64,000 nt of DNA. Origin: Chitinophaga sp. Ak27 (GTDB lineage Bacteria; Bacteroidota; Bacteroidia; Chitinophagales; Chitinophagaceae). The DNA is taken from the NCBI RefSeq assembly GCF_012726295.1, contig NZ_JABAOB010000004.1, positions 248,001-312,000 on the forward strand, given 5' to 3'. The notes below the pieces were generated by a model. The model ran no database searches and had not been told where the DNA came from. It saw only the letters and a program-made list of their open reading frames with translations. The position numbers and the translations under genes were made by a program. This document shows, in pieces, positions 35,668 through 43,254 of this stretch; the first letter of the stretch is position 1; every line of letters begins with the position of its first letter.

Positions 35668-38457
35668 ATGAAAAGGGTTTTATTCCTGGGCTGGCTATTG
35701 TTACTATGGGCCGCCCCCACATTAGCTAATGGGGGAAGCTCCCTGTTACCCGCTCATCTGCGTTGTGAATACCTGGTAAATCCCACTGGCATAGATGAAC
35801 CGCATCCACGCTTGGGCTGGACATTTGAAGCCACCGATCCAAAGGCTTTCGGGCAACGGCAAACCGCCTATCGCATCCTGGTGGCGGCTACACTGGAAGA
35901 ATTAAACGACAACAAAGGGTCATGGTGGTCGTCTGGATGGATCAATTCCAGCGACATGCAGCAGATTGAATACAAAGGAAAACCCTTACAGTCGGATCAG
36001 TCGTATTACTGGAAAGTAAGTGTAAAGGACGAGCAGGGACGCATTTCGCCCTGGAGTGAAACAGCACAATGGACCACCGGACTATTTCAGCCCGGCGAAT
36101 GGCAGGCTTCCTGGATAGGCACGGCAGAGGTATTTGATCCGCATCAGCGCGATTGCAATATCAACGACCCCTGGCTGAGAAAAACAATTGATTTAACAGA
36201 AGTGCCACGCAAAGCCAATATGTTTGTGGCTTCTATAGGATTCCATGAATTGTATGTCAACGGCAGAAAAATCGGGGATGGCGTGATGGCCCCCGCAGTA
36301 AGTAATCACACGAAAAGAGCCCGCTATATAGCCTATGATATTGCAAAGGAACTGAAGCCGGGAAAGAATGTAATTGCCCTTTGGCTGGGTACTTCCTGGT
36401 CTATATTCGGGCCATACATTACACCAGGTAAGCCCAATACACCTATTGTAATTGCGCAGGCAGCACTGTATAACGGGAACGCCACTACGCCATTCATGTT
36501 CATTAAAACAGACGGGTCCTGGCGCACACATCCCAGCCCCAACCGGCTATTGGGCACCTGGGACTTTCACAAAATGGGAGGAGAGATCTGGGATGCCCGC
36601 AGGGAAATAAAAAACTGGAATGCTGTTGGATGTGATGACAGTGCCTGGCAACCGGCAGTAGTGTATCACCCGCCCCTGTTGCTGTCGGCCCAGATGGTGG
36701 AGCCTAACCTGGTGATGAATGAAATAAACCCGGTATCGGTCACCCCAGCGCCTGATGGCAGCTATATTGTAGATATGGGCGTTAACTTTGCCGGATGGAC
36801 AGCCATTCAGGTGCATGGCCATCCCGGTGATACAATCCAGTTCCAGTACTCAGAAAGGGCGCACGTACCCATGACTTTCGCGTTGCATAGCGCGGTGGTG
36901 ATTGGCTATGATGGTACGGCCACTTTTCACAATCGTTTTAATTACAGCTCCGGGCGTTGGATCACTATCCGGGGATTAAAATATGCGCCCGCACTTACTG
37001 ATATCCGTGGCTGGCTGGTACGAACAGGATATATGGCTGCCAGCAGCTTCACCTGCTCCGACTCCCTCCAAAACTGGATCTACGACCGGGTACGATGGAC
37101 CTACGAAAACCTGTCGCTCGGCGGTTATATTGTAGATTGCCCGCAACGGGAGCGACTGGGCTATGGAGGCGACGCCCACGCTACCTGTGAAACCGGCATG
37201 TATAACTATCATCTCGGCGCCTTTTATACCAAGTGGATGGAAGACTGGCGCGATGTGCAGGGATCAGAGGCCATTGTAGGCAACATGTACGATACCGCCT
37301 GGGCCCACAAAGGCCTGATGAGCGGCCGTCACCTGCATAAAGGAATACAACCTCATTCCGCACCTACATATATGGGTGGAGGTGGTCCGCCCTGGGGAGG
37401 CATCTGCGTGTCCCTGCCCTGGTTTATTTATCAGCAGGAAGGTGACCGGCGGGTATTGGAAAGGAACTTCGAGATGATAAAAAATTGGCTGGCTTTCCTG
37501 GATACCCAAACCAAAGACCATCTCTTACAGCGATTTGGCGGCAACTGGGATTTCCTGGGAGATTGGCTCTGGCCGGGGGCTACCGCCGAAGGAATGAATA
37601 ACAATAAACCACAAACGCTTTGCCTGAACAATTGTTACCGCGTATTTAACCTGCGTACAGCCGTTAAAATAGCGAAGGTGCTCGGCAAAACTAAAGAAGC
37701 TGCCGAATGGCAACAACAGGCGGAGTTATCCAGTCGCGCTATCAATGCCCGGTTTTATAACGCAGCAGACCATAGCTACTCCGACAGCTCCATGGCCAAT
37801 ATGGCCGCTGCACTGCTGGCCGGAGTTCCCACACCCGATCAGCGCGCCGCTGTGATGAAACGGCTGGAAAATGAAATCCTGGTAGTACGCAAAGGACATA
37901 TCAATGTGGGGATTACCGGTGGCGCCATGTTGTTCCGCTTGCTTCGCGACGAAGGACGTGATGACCTCCTCTATAGCATGACTTCACAGACATCGTACCC
38001 CGGTTGGGGTTATATGAAAGCCAATGATGCCACCACTATCTGGGAAATGTGGGAAAAGGACTTACCGGGACACTCTCTTTTACATAGTTCCTTTCTTTAC
38101 CCCGGCGCCTGGTATATCAACGGCGCCTCTGGCATACGGCGTGATCCTGCTTCTACCAAAGGATTTCAGCATTTTCTGGTGCGGCTGCCATCTTTCAATA
38201 GCCCTCCAATGACCTGGGCTAACACTAGTTTTGGCTCCTCTGCCGGAATAATTAAAACATCCTGGAAAAAAGAGAACGGCCACTTAACATTGCAACTATC
38301 GGTACCACCTAACTGCTCGGCCACGCTGGAGTTGACGGAGCAGGAAGCGGCAGGCCTTAGTGCGGGCCAGGCGCCACTTAAAAAGCAGCGCAGGCAAAAT
38401 GGAGGGGTAGCATATGAATTGCCGGCAGGAAACTATGTTTTTAGTACCGCGATATAA
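35668..38457 (+). CDS. Alpha-L-rhamnosidase (GH78)
   Basis: A 929-residue secreted enzyme with signal peptide (LGWLLLLWAAPTLA). An N-terminal Ig-like domain opens with LRCEYLVNPTGIDEPHPRLGWTFE, followed by jelly-roll domains of GH78 (PWLRKTIDL, ASIGFHELYVNGRKIGDGVMAP). The (alpha/alpha)6 catalytic domain begins about residue 460; DCPQRERLGYGGDA at 490-503 is the GH78 signature with the acidic residues of the active site. The C-terminal beta sandwich has GGVAYELPAGNYVF. It releases terminal rhamnose and is translated 5 bases after the GH20, probably as one operon. No SusCD pair lies adjacent. Confidence 0.96.
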   Translation: MKRVLFLGWLLLLWAAPTLANGGSSLLPAHLRCEYLVNPTGIDEPHPRLGWTFEATDPKAFGQRQTAYRILVAATLEELNDNKGSWWSSGWINSSDMQQIEYKGKPLQSDQSYYWKVSVKDEQGRISPWSETAQWTTGLFQPGEWQASWIGTAEVFDPHQRDCNINDPWLRKTIDLTEVPRKANMFVASIGFHELYVNGRKIGDGVMAPAVSNHTKRARYIAYDIAKELKPGKNVIALWLGTSWSIFGPYITPGKPNTPIVIAQAALYNGNATTPFMFIKTDGSWRTHPSPNRLLGTWDFHKMGGEIWDARREIKNWNAVGCDDSAWQPAVVYHPPLLLSAQMVEPNLVMNEINPVSVTPAPDGSYIVDMGVNFAGWTAIQVHGHPGDTIQFQYSERAHVPMTFALHSAVVIGYDGTATFHNRFNYSSGRWITIRGLKYAPALTDIRGWLVRTGYMAASSFTCSDSLQNWIYDRVRWTYENLSLGGYIVDCPQRERLGYGGDAHATCETGMYNYHLGAFYTKWMEDWRDVQGSEAIVGNMYDTAWAHKGLMSGRHLHKGIQPHSAPTYMGGGGPPWGGICVSLPWFIYQQEGDRRVLERNFEMIKNWLAFLDTQTKDHLLQRFGGNWDFLGDWLWPGATAEGMNNNKPQTLCLNNCYRVFNLRTAVKIAKVLGKTKEAAEWQQQAELSSRAINARFYNAADHSYSDSSMANMAAALLAGVPTPDQRAAVMKRLENEILVVRKGHINVGITGGAMLFRLLRDEGRDDLLYSMTSQTSYPGWGYMKANDATTIWEMWEKDLPGHSLLHSSFLYPGAWYINGASGIRRDPASTKGFQHFLVRLPSFNSPPMTWANTSFGSSAGIIKTSWKKENGHLTLQLSVPPNCSATLELTEQEAAGLSAGQAPLKKQRRQNGGVAYELPAGNYVFSTAI

Positions 38458-38474
38458 AAAGCAAGCGCTCCTTG

Positions 38475-39749
38475 TCAGGCACTATGTACTTTCTTGGGAT
38501 GTGCGCCTGGCAGCTTTACCGCCTTTACAATCCATGGCAGAGAAATACCTTGTACGATCAGGGTAAACAACACCACTACTACGGAAATAAATACGATTGC
38601 ATTTCTTTCGGGGAATGATTTGTTATCACCTAACGTCATCGGCAGCCCGATGGCGATGGCCAGGGAAACAATGCCCCGCATGCCCGACCAGCCGATAATC
38701 AGGCTGTTCTTAAAATCCAGCAACGCATTTTCTGTGATCCTCCCTTTACCTTTTTTAAAGGCTTGTTCCAGGTTGAGTTGCTGGGTGAAGATACGGGCCA
38801 TGCGTAACACCAGTGCTACCAGGGTAATTATAATTCCATAGCCGATGTAGGGAAATATCATATCGGCTGGGATGTCTTTAATGATATAAGGAAACTGTAA
38901 TCCTATCAATATAAAAATGAGCCCGTTGAGCAGGAAGATAATAATGTCCCAGATTGCCCGGGACTGTTGTTTTAACTTTTCAGGGAAGGCCCTGTTGCTG
39001 ATCCTGGCAGTCATGAGACCCAGCACTACTACGGCAATCACGCCAGATACATGCAGTTCTTCTGCCAGCAGGTAAGTAACAAAAGGCATCAGGAGCATAA
39101 AACTGATCGTTACCAGGTCGTTTTTATGTACCACTTTCAGGATAATATGTAACAGCTTACCTATGGAAAGTCCCACCAATACGCCGCCCGCCATCAGTAC
39201 AATAAATTCCAGTGATGCTTTCCAAAACACGAAGGCCGTACCCATGGCCGCGGCAATGGCAAAACGGTAGGTGACCAGGGCAGAGGCATCGTTGATGAGA
39301 CTTTCACCTTCAAGGATGGTAATGGTTTTATGGGAAAGTCCTAATCCTTTGGTGATGCTCATAGCGGCCACCGCATCGGTAGCAGAAAGGATAGCGCCTA
39401 ATACAAAGGCCAGGGGCCAGGTCATACCAGGGATTAAGTAATGTGCCACCACCGCGATAGCTGCTGCCGTTAAAAAAACAAGCCCAATGGCGAGCGTACC
39501 AATCGTATTGAAATTGGTTTTGAATTCCTGCGGCGAAATATTAAAGGCGGCATCGTATAACAGGGGGGGCAGAAAGATAAGGAACACCACATCAGGGTTC
39601 AACGAAATATTGGGCAACGCCGGTATAAAGCCAATGCCAATACCGGCGCTGATCAGCAATACCGGGTAAGGCAACTTAATCTTATCGGCCATCGCCGATA
39701 AGATGATCATAATAGCCAATATAAAGATAACAATGCTATAGAGCTCCAT
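38475..39749 (-). CDS. Na+/H+ antiporter (CPA1 family)
   Basis: A 424-residue cation:proton antiporter with about 12 transmembrane segments. The ATG at 39749 (MELYSIVIFILAIMIIL) begins directly at the first helix; an upstream extension of 45 residues is unlikely. The conserved CPA1 core is visible: FVLGAILSATDAVAAMSITKGLG and LEGESLINDASALVTYRFA, containing the ion-binding Asp residues. The gene converges on the GH78 gene with only 17 bases between stops and has no visible terminator. It is independent of the glycan genes and probably serves pH or sodium homeostasis. Confidence 0.92.
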   Translation of the reverse strand: MELYSIVIFILAIMIILSAMADKIKLPYPVLLISAGIGIGFIPALPNISLNPDVVFLIFLPPLLYDAAFNISPQEFKTNFNTIGTLAIGLVFLTAAAIAVVAHYLIPGMTWPLAFVLGAILSATDAVAAMSITKGLGLSHKTITILEGESLINDASALVTYRFAIAAAMGTAFVFWKASLEFIVLMAGGVLVGLSIGKLLHIILKVVHKNDLVTISFMLLMPFVTYLLAEELHVSGVIAVVVLGLMTARISNRAFPEKLKQQSRAIWDIIIFLLNGLIFILIGLQFPYIIKDIPADMIFPYIGYGIIITLVALVLRMARIFTQQLNLEQAFKKGKGRITENALLDFKNSLIIGWSGMRGIVSLAIAIGLPMTLGDNKSFPERNAIVFISVVVVLFTLIVQGISLPWIVKAVKLPGAHPKKVHSA

Positions 39750-39897
39750 GGTATGATTTACTGCGAAGATATAAGGTAGGTTTTTTAAAAAGATATTTGC
39801 AGGCTGAGAATTTATTTTTATCATTGTAAGCAAGGAATTGTTTGTTGACCGACCACCTTCCTTCACCTGGTATTCTGCTGACATAATAATATAATGT

Positions 39898-41022
39898 ATG
39901 AAGAAATTATCCCTGATCTTTATGGATCATCCTATGAGGTATCTGACTGTTGCCACCTGTTTGTTGCTGGCGCAGGTAAGCTTTGCGCAGGACTCCATTA
40001 AACGTTACAATGCGCAATTCACGAAGTTGGCGATGGATAGTAGTATCCCTGTGCTGGATATCGGCCGCAGCGGCGATCCCGGCAACCAGAATGTCCCATT
40101 ATGGGCGCCTACCGGGGGGGCTTATAACATTGATTTTCACGGATGGAGGGATGTGGGGCCTGGCCTCATCGGCGCGCGTATCCGGGCGGAAAGAATAAAT
40201 ATTTACCAGGCAAATGCGGCATTGGTACAGGGAATGGATTTAACCTTTCATACTACGGGATCAGTAAGCGGGCCGGTAGAAAGAATGCGGATCACTTCAG
40301 GGGGTAATGTCAGCGTGGGTGTCCAAAAACCGGCTGCCAGGTTCCATGTGGCGGCACCCTATGGCATCGTGTTAGCGAAATATACCCAGGTAGATAATAC
40401 CGGGGGAGATGGAGAAATGGTAATCTATAATGCTGCCGGAGCCGACACCGACTATATTCCCACCTTGCGTGGGCGTGCCTGGTCCCGTGGCCGTGGCTAT
40501 GGATTATATATGCTCGGCGAATCAGAAGATATTGTACCACTGGCCGACCAGTCCAACGTAGGTGCGGTAACGATAACCGGGTTATCCAAAAATACGCAAC
40601 AGCGGAAACTCCTGAATAATAACATTTTCACCGTAAATAATAATACCGACAACCTTTTTGTAATAAAGGCAAACGGTAGTATAGGTATAGGCGCACCTGA
40701 TACCAAAGGTTATAAGCTGGCGGTAAATGGCGCGGGTGTGTTTACCCGGGTAGTGGTGAAGGCATATAATAATTGGCCCGACTATGTTTTTGCCACTAAT
40801 TATTCATTGCCGTCTATAGCGGCCCTGGAGCAATTTGTGACTGCCCACCAACATCTTCCGGAAATTCCTTCTGCAAAAGAGATAGTGGAAAAGGGACAGG
40901 ACTTAGGTGAAATGAATCGGTTGTTACTGAAAAAGGTAGAAGAGCTCACCTTGTATATCATCCAGTTGAATAAAAGAATAGATGAGCAACAGGAACAGCT
41001 AAAATCGTTACAAAAATTATAA
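39898..41022 (+). CDS. Secreted fibre-like protein with C-terminal coiled-coil tail
   Basis: A 374-residue exported protein with signal peptide MRYLTVATCLLLAQVSFAQ, preceded in frame by 12 residues from the ATG at 39898. The middle contains repeated short beta motifs with GNVSVGVQKPAARFHVA and GSIGIGAPDTKGYKLAVNGAGVF, as in Bacteroidota tail-fibre and adhesin-like proteins. The C-terminus, PEIPSAKEIVEKGQDLGEMNRLLLKKVEELTLY, followed by a coiled coil, resembles the trimeric intramolecular tail of such proteins. No precise function can be given. It converges on a small gene through a strong bidirectional hairpin. Confidence 0.72.
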   Translation: MKKLSLIFMDHPMRYLTVATCLLLAQVSFAQDSIKRYNAQFTKLAMDSSIPVLDIGRSGDPGNQNVPLWAPTGGAYNIDFHGWRDVGPGLIGARIRAERINIYQANAALVQGMDLTFHTTGSVSGPVERMRITSGGNVSVGVQKPAARFHVAAPYGIVLAKYTQVDNTGGDGEMVIYNAAGADTDYIPTLRGRAWSRGRGYGLYMLGESEDIVPLADQSNVGAVTITGLSKNTQQRKLLNNNIFTVNNNTDNLFVIKANGSIGIGAPDTKGYKLAVNGAGVFTRVVVKAYNNWPDYVFATNYSLPSIAALEQFVTAHQHLPEIPSAKEIVEKGQDLGEMNRLLLKKVEELTLYIIQLNKRIDEQQEQLKSLQKL

Positions 41023-41137
41023 CGAATAGCTATGTCAATCCGTACGGACATCCCTGGTATGCGTGTGGATGCACCGACAAAGACATTAACAAGGTGATCG
41101 CTAAAGATAGGAGTGAGAGGAATTGGCCAACTGGCCG

Positions 41138-41173
41138 GGCTGGGAAGGTCTGAAAAGCCAGACCTTCCCAGCC
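41138..41173. terminator. Perfect 15-bp bidirectional hairpin terminator
   Basis: GGCTGGGAAGGTCTG (41138-41152) and CAGACCTTCCCAGCC (41159-41173) form a perfect GC-rich stem with a 6-base loop between two convergent genes, touching the stop codon of the leftward gene. No strong T run follows on either strand, so termination may depend on the stem only. Confidence 0.75.
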
Positions 41174-41497
41174 TCAGGACGCTTTGGGTAATTGCTGTTC
41201 CCTCCATTTGATGAACATCATATGGTAGGCGAACTCCCAATACAGGTGGTCGTCCAGCATTTCCAGCAGTTTCATTTTACGCTTAATAGCGTCCTGGCTG
41301 TTACGGATCATCAGTTCGTATTGGGCGAGTTGCTCAACCAGGGACGTTTCCATCATTTTAAGTAAAGACGGGAATGCTTCCATATCGGTATTAAGGATCA
41401 TCTTGCCTTTGGGTGTTAGTTTCAGTTCCCGGATGCGCTCATGCGTTAATTCCGGCATTTTGATGCCCTGGAGGTTGAATACTTTGCTCTTATGCAT
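41174..41497 (-). CDS. Hypothetical helical protein, 107 residues
   Basis: A 107-residue soluble, mostly helical protein rich in Met, Leu, Glu and Lys, with LKLTPKGKMILNTDMEAFPSLLKMMETSLVEQ and a Trp-rich C-terminus (HLYWEFAYHMMFIKWREQQ). The start may instead be the methionine at residue 14 (41458), where MPELTHERIREL begins. No family is recognised, no signal peptide is seen, and it has no close operon partner, being convergent with the fibre-like gene and 53 bases after the DoxX gene. Confidence 0.6.
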   Translation of the reverse strand: MHKSKVFNLQGIKMPELTHERIRELKLTPKGKMILNTDMEAFPSLLKMMETSLVEQLAQYELMIRNSQDAIKRKMKLLEMLDDHLYWEFAYHMMFIKWREQQLPKAS

Positions 41498-41550
41498 TGG
41501 CTGAGTGCTTAAACGGTTAATAATGGTAAACGGATACAGGTTATAAAGTA

Positions 41551-41922
41551 CTATGCTAAACTCTTGTTTTTAGTCAGTTGTGCCAGGGTATAGGCTCCTA
41601 TGGCCATTACCAGGTCTCTGACGGCGACGTCAAAGTAATGCCCGGTGGTAATTAATTCCAAGGCAATACAAATCAGCCATACCATCACTAACCAGGCGCC
41701 AAAAAGAGGACGGAAGAATACCAGCAAACCAGCCACAATTTCAACAACACCTACTATTTTCATGAAAACCACGGCATCAAAGGGAACTATACCTTTTACT
41801 GCAGGCGACAAGTACGCAGACCAGTCAGTAAGGATATTGGTGAATTTATCCAACCCTGCAACAATGGGAACAATCCCATAGGTAGCCTGTAGCGTGCGCT
41901 GGAGTTGATTAGCAGTTGCCAT
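41551..41922 (-). CDS. DoxX-like small membrane protein
   Basis: A 123-residue protein with four transmembrane helices, including FDAVVFMKIVGVVEIVAGLLVFF and LFGAWLVMVWLICIALELIT, as in DoxX/DoxD-type proteins. Such proteins are thought to take part in redox or quinone-linked membrane processes, but no function can be inferred here. It diverges from the sigma factor gene at 42062, with a 9-bp inverted repeat in the shared promoter region. Confidence 0.82.
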   Translation of the reverse strand: MATANQLQRTLQATYGIVPIVAGLDKFTNILTDWSAYLSPAVKGIVPFDAVVFMKIVGVVEIVAGLLVFFRPLFGAWLVMVWLICIALELITTGHYFDVAVRDLVMAIGAYTLAQLTKNKSLA

Positions 41923-41998
41923 GACTTCGGTTTTTAGGTTCGCATTCTGGCCGGTTTAAGGCCGGCTCTTATTAATTAGAGTACAAATTGTTTCCTGG

Positions 41999-42029
41999 GT
42001 TACAAAAAAGAGAAAAAAAATTTTGTAAC
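41999..42029. promoter_or_regulatory. 9-bp inverted repeat in a divergent promoter region
   Basis: GTTACAAAA at 41999-42007 is mirrored by TTTTGTAAC at 42021-42029 with 13 A-rich bases between. It lies 32 bases before the sigma factor start and 77 bases before the divergent DoxX start. It could be an operator or an mRNA hairpin. Confidence 0.4.
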
Positions 42030-42061
42030 TTTTCTCAACTTTCATCATCCAATAAGATATA

Positions 42062-42718
42062 ATGACCACAATCTCATTAACAGACAGGGAAATTGATAAC
42101 GAAATAATCAATAAGATCCTGGCAGGAGAAAAAAAGCTATTTGAACAGCTGATGCGCCGGCATAATCCGAGCATGTTCCGGATAGGAATGACTATCCTCA
42201 ACAACGATGCAGACGTAGAAGATGTCATGCAGACAGCTTATATCAATGCATATCAGCATCTTAGCTCTTTCCGGCAGGAGGCTGCCTTTGGCACCTGGCT
42301 GAAACGAATCATGATTAATGAATGTAATCAGCAATTGAAGAAAAGAAAACGTGGGGGGAGGGAAGATATATCTGTAATTGATGAACACCATTCGGCCGGT
42401 ATGACCGAAACAAAAGAATCCCCGGTGGCAAAAGTAATTGATAAAGAACTGGGCGAGGCGCTGGAACATGCCCTGATGCAAGTACCTGAGAAATACAGGG
42501 TCGTATTTGTCATGAGGGAAATTGAACAGCTCAGTAACGCCGAAACCGCGCAAGTCTTGCAGATTTCGCCGGTAAATGTTAAAGTGCGACTACTAAGGGC
42601 AAAATTGATCCTGCGTGGTAAAATTTCTGAGTATTATAAAAATGACCTGGTGTTCCCATTCCATTTGATCCGCTGCGACCGCATCGTGAACAAGGTAATG
42701 AACCAACTGGGTATTTAG
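42062..42718 (+). CDS. RNA polymerase sigma-70 family factor (RpoE-like)
   Basis: A 218-residue ECF sigma factor. Region 2 (about 20-90) contains FEQLMRRHNPSMFRIGMTIL and DVMQTAYINAYQHL. Region 4 (about 130-185) has LMQVPEKYRVVFVMREIEQLSNAETAQVLQISPVNVKVRLLRAK. A conserved short tail FPFHLIRCDRIVNKVM ends the protein, as in a Bacteroidota subfamily where Cys and His may bind metal. No anti-sigma gene is adjacent. It diverges from the DoxX gene and is convergent with the MarR gene. Confidence 0.92.
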   Translation: MTTISLTDREIDNEIINKILAGEKKLFEQLMRRHNPSMFRIGMTILNNDADVEDVMQTAYINAYQHLSSFRQEAAFGTWLKRIMINECNQQLKKRKRGGREDISVIDEHHSAGMTETKESPVAKVIDKELGEALEHALMQVPEKYRVVFVMREIEQLSNAETAQVLQISPVNVKVRLLRAKLILRGKISEYYKNDLVFPFHLIRCDRIVNKVMNQLGI

Positions 42719-42749
42719 GCCATATCCGCAAACGGATCAGGGGACGCCA

Positions 42750-43235
42750 TCAGGATTTTTCTATCAGGCTCACCTTGATCCGTTTGTACATACTCCTCTC
42801 ATCTAAGGACTGCTCCAGTTCAGTTAACACTTGCAACAGATCGGCACTGGCAGCCGCCAACCATTTCCTGTTTTCCTCCTTAATCACTTCGAGCAAAGGC
42901 GCTATCTTTTTATGCATCTGTTTACCCGCCGGCGTTAGCGACACCAGCCGCCTCCGGGCATCCTTCCGATCCGTCGCCGTTTTAATTAATCCATTTTCTG
43001 TCATCTGGTCTACAAACTGCACTACTGCCGGGTGGCTGAGTTGCAGCATGGCAGCAATTTCTGTGATACCCAGCTGCTTTTGCCGGCTGAGCAACTCCAG
43101 TACCAGGTACCATCGGGCTTCAAAGTCCAGCGCCGACTCCTTATAAATCTGGCTCACGTCTGCGGATAAACGTTCTCCCAGCCGCTTTAAGCGGGTAGCC
43201 AGCGCCAGCTCCTCCAGTTCATTAACTAAATTCAT
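42750..43235 (-). CDS. MarR family transcriptional regulator
   Basis: A 161-residue winged-helix dimeric regulator with the MarR HTH (GITEIAAMLQLSHPAVVQFVDQMTENGLI), a wing (RKDARRRLVSLTPAG) and flanking dimerisation helices. It lies 19 bases downstream of a large outer-membrane barrel gene in the same direction, so it may be co-transcribed with it and control it. The effector is unknown. Confidence 0.9.
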   Translation of the reverse strand: MNLVNELEELALATRLKRLGERLSADVSQIYKESALDFEARWYLVLELLSRQKQLGITEIAAMLQLSHPAVVQFVDQMTENGLIKTATDRKDARRRLVSLTPAGKQMHKKIAPLLEVIKEENRKWLAAASADLLQVLTELEQSLDERSMYKRIKVSLIEKS

Positions 43236-43254
43236 GCGCTAAATGTATAAATTT

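Noticed and set aside
42724..42737. A 5-bp stem ATCCG/CGGAT between convergent genes
   Set aside because: Too short and without a T run on either side to call a terminator.
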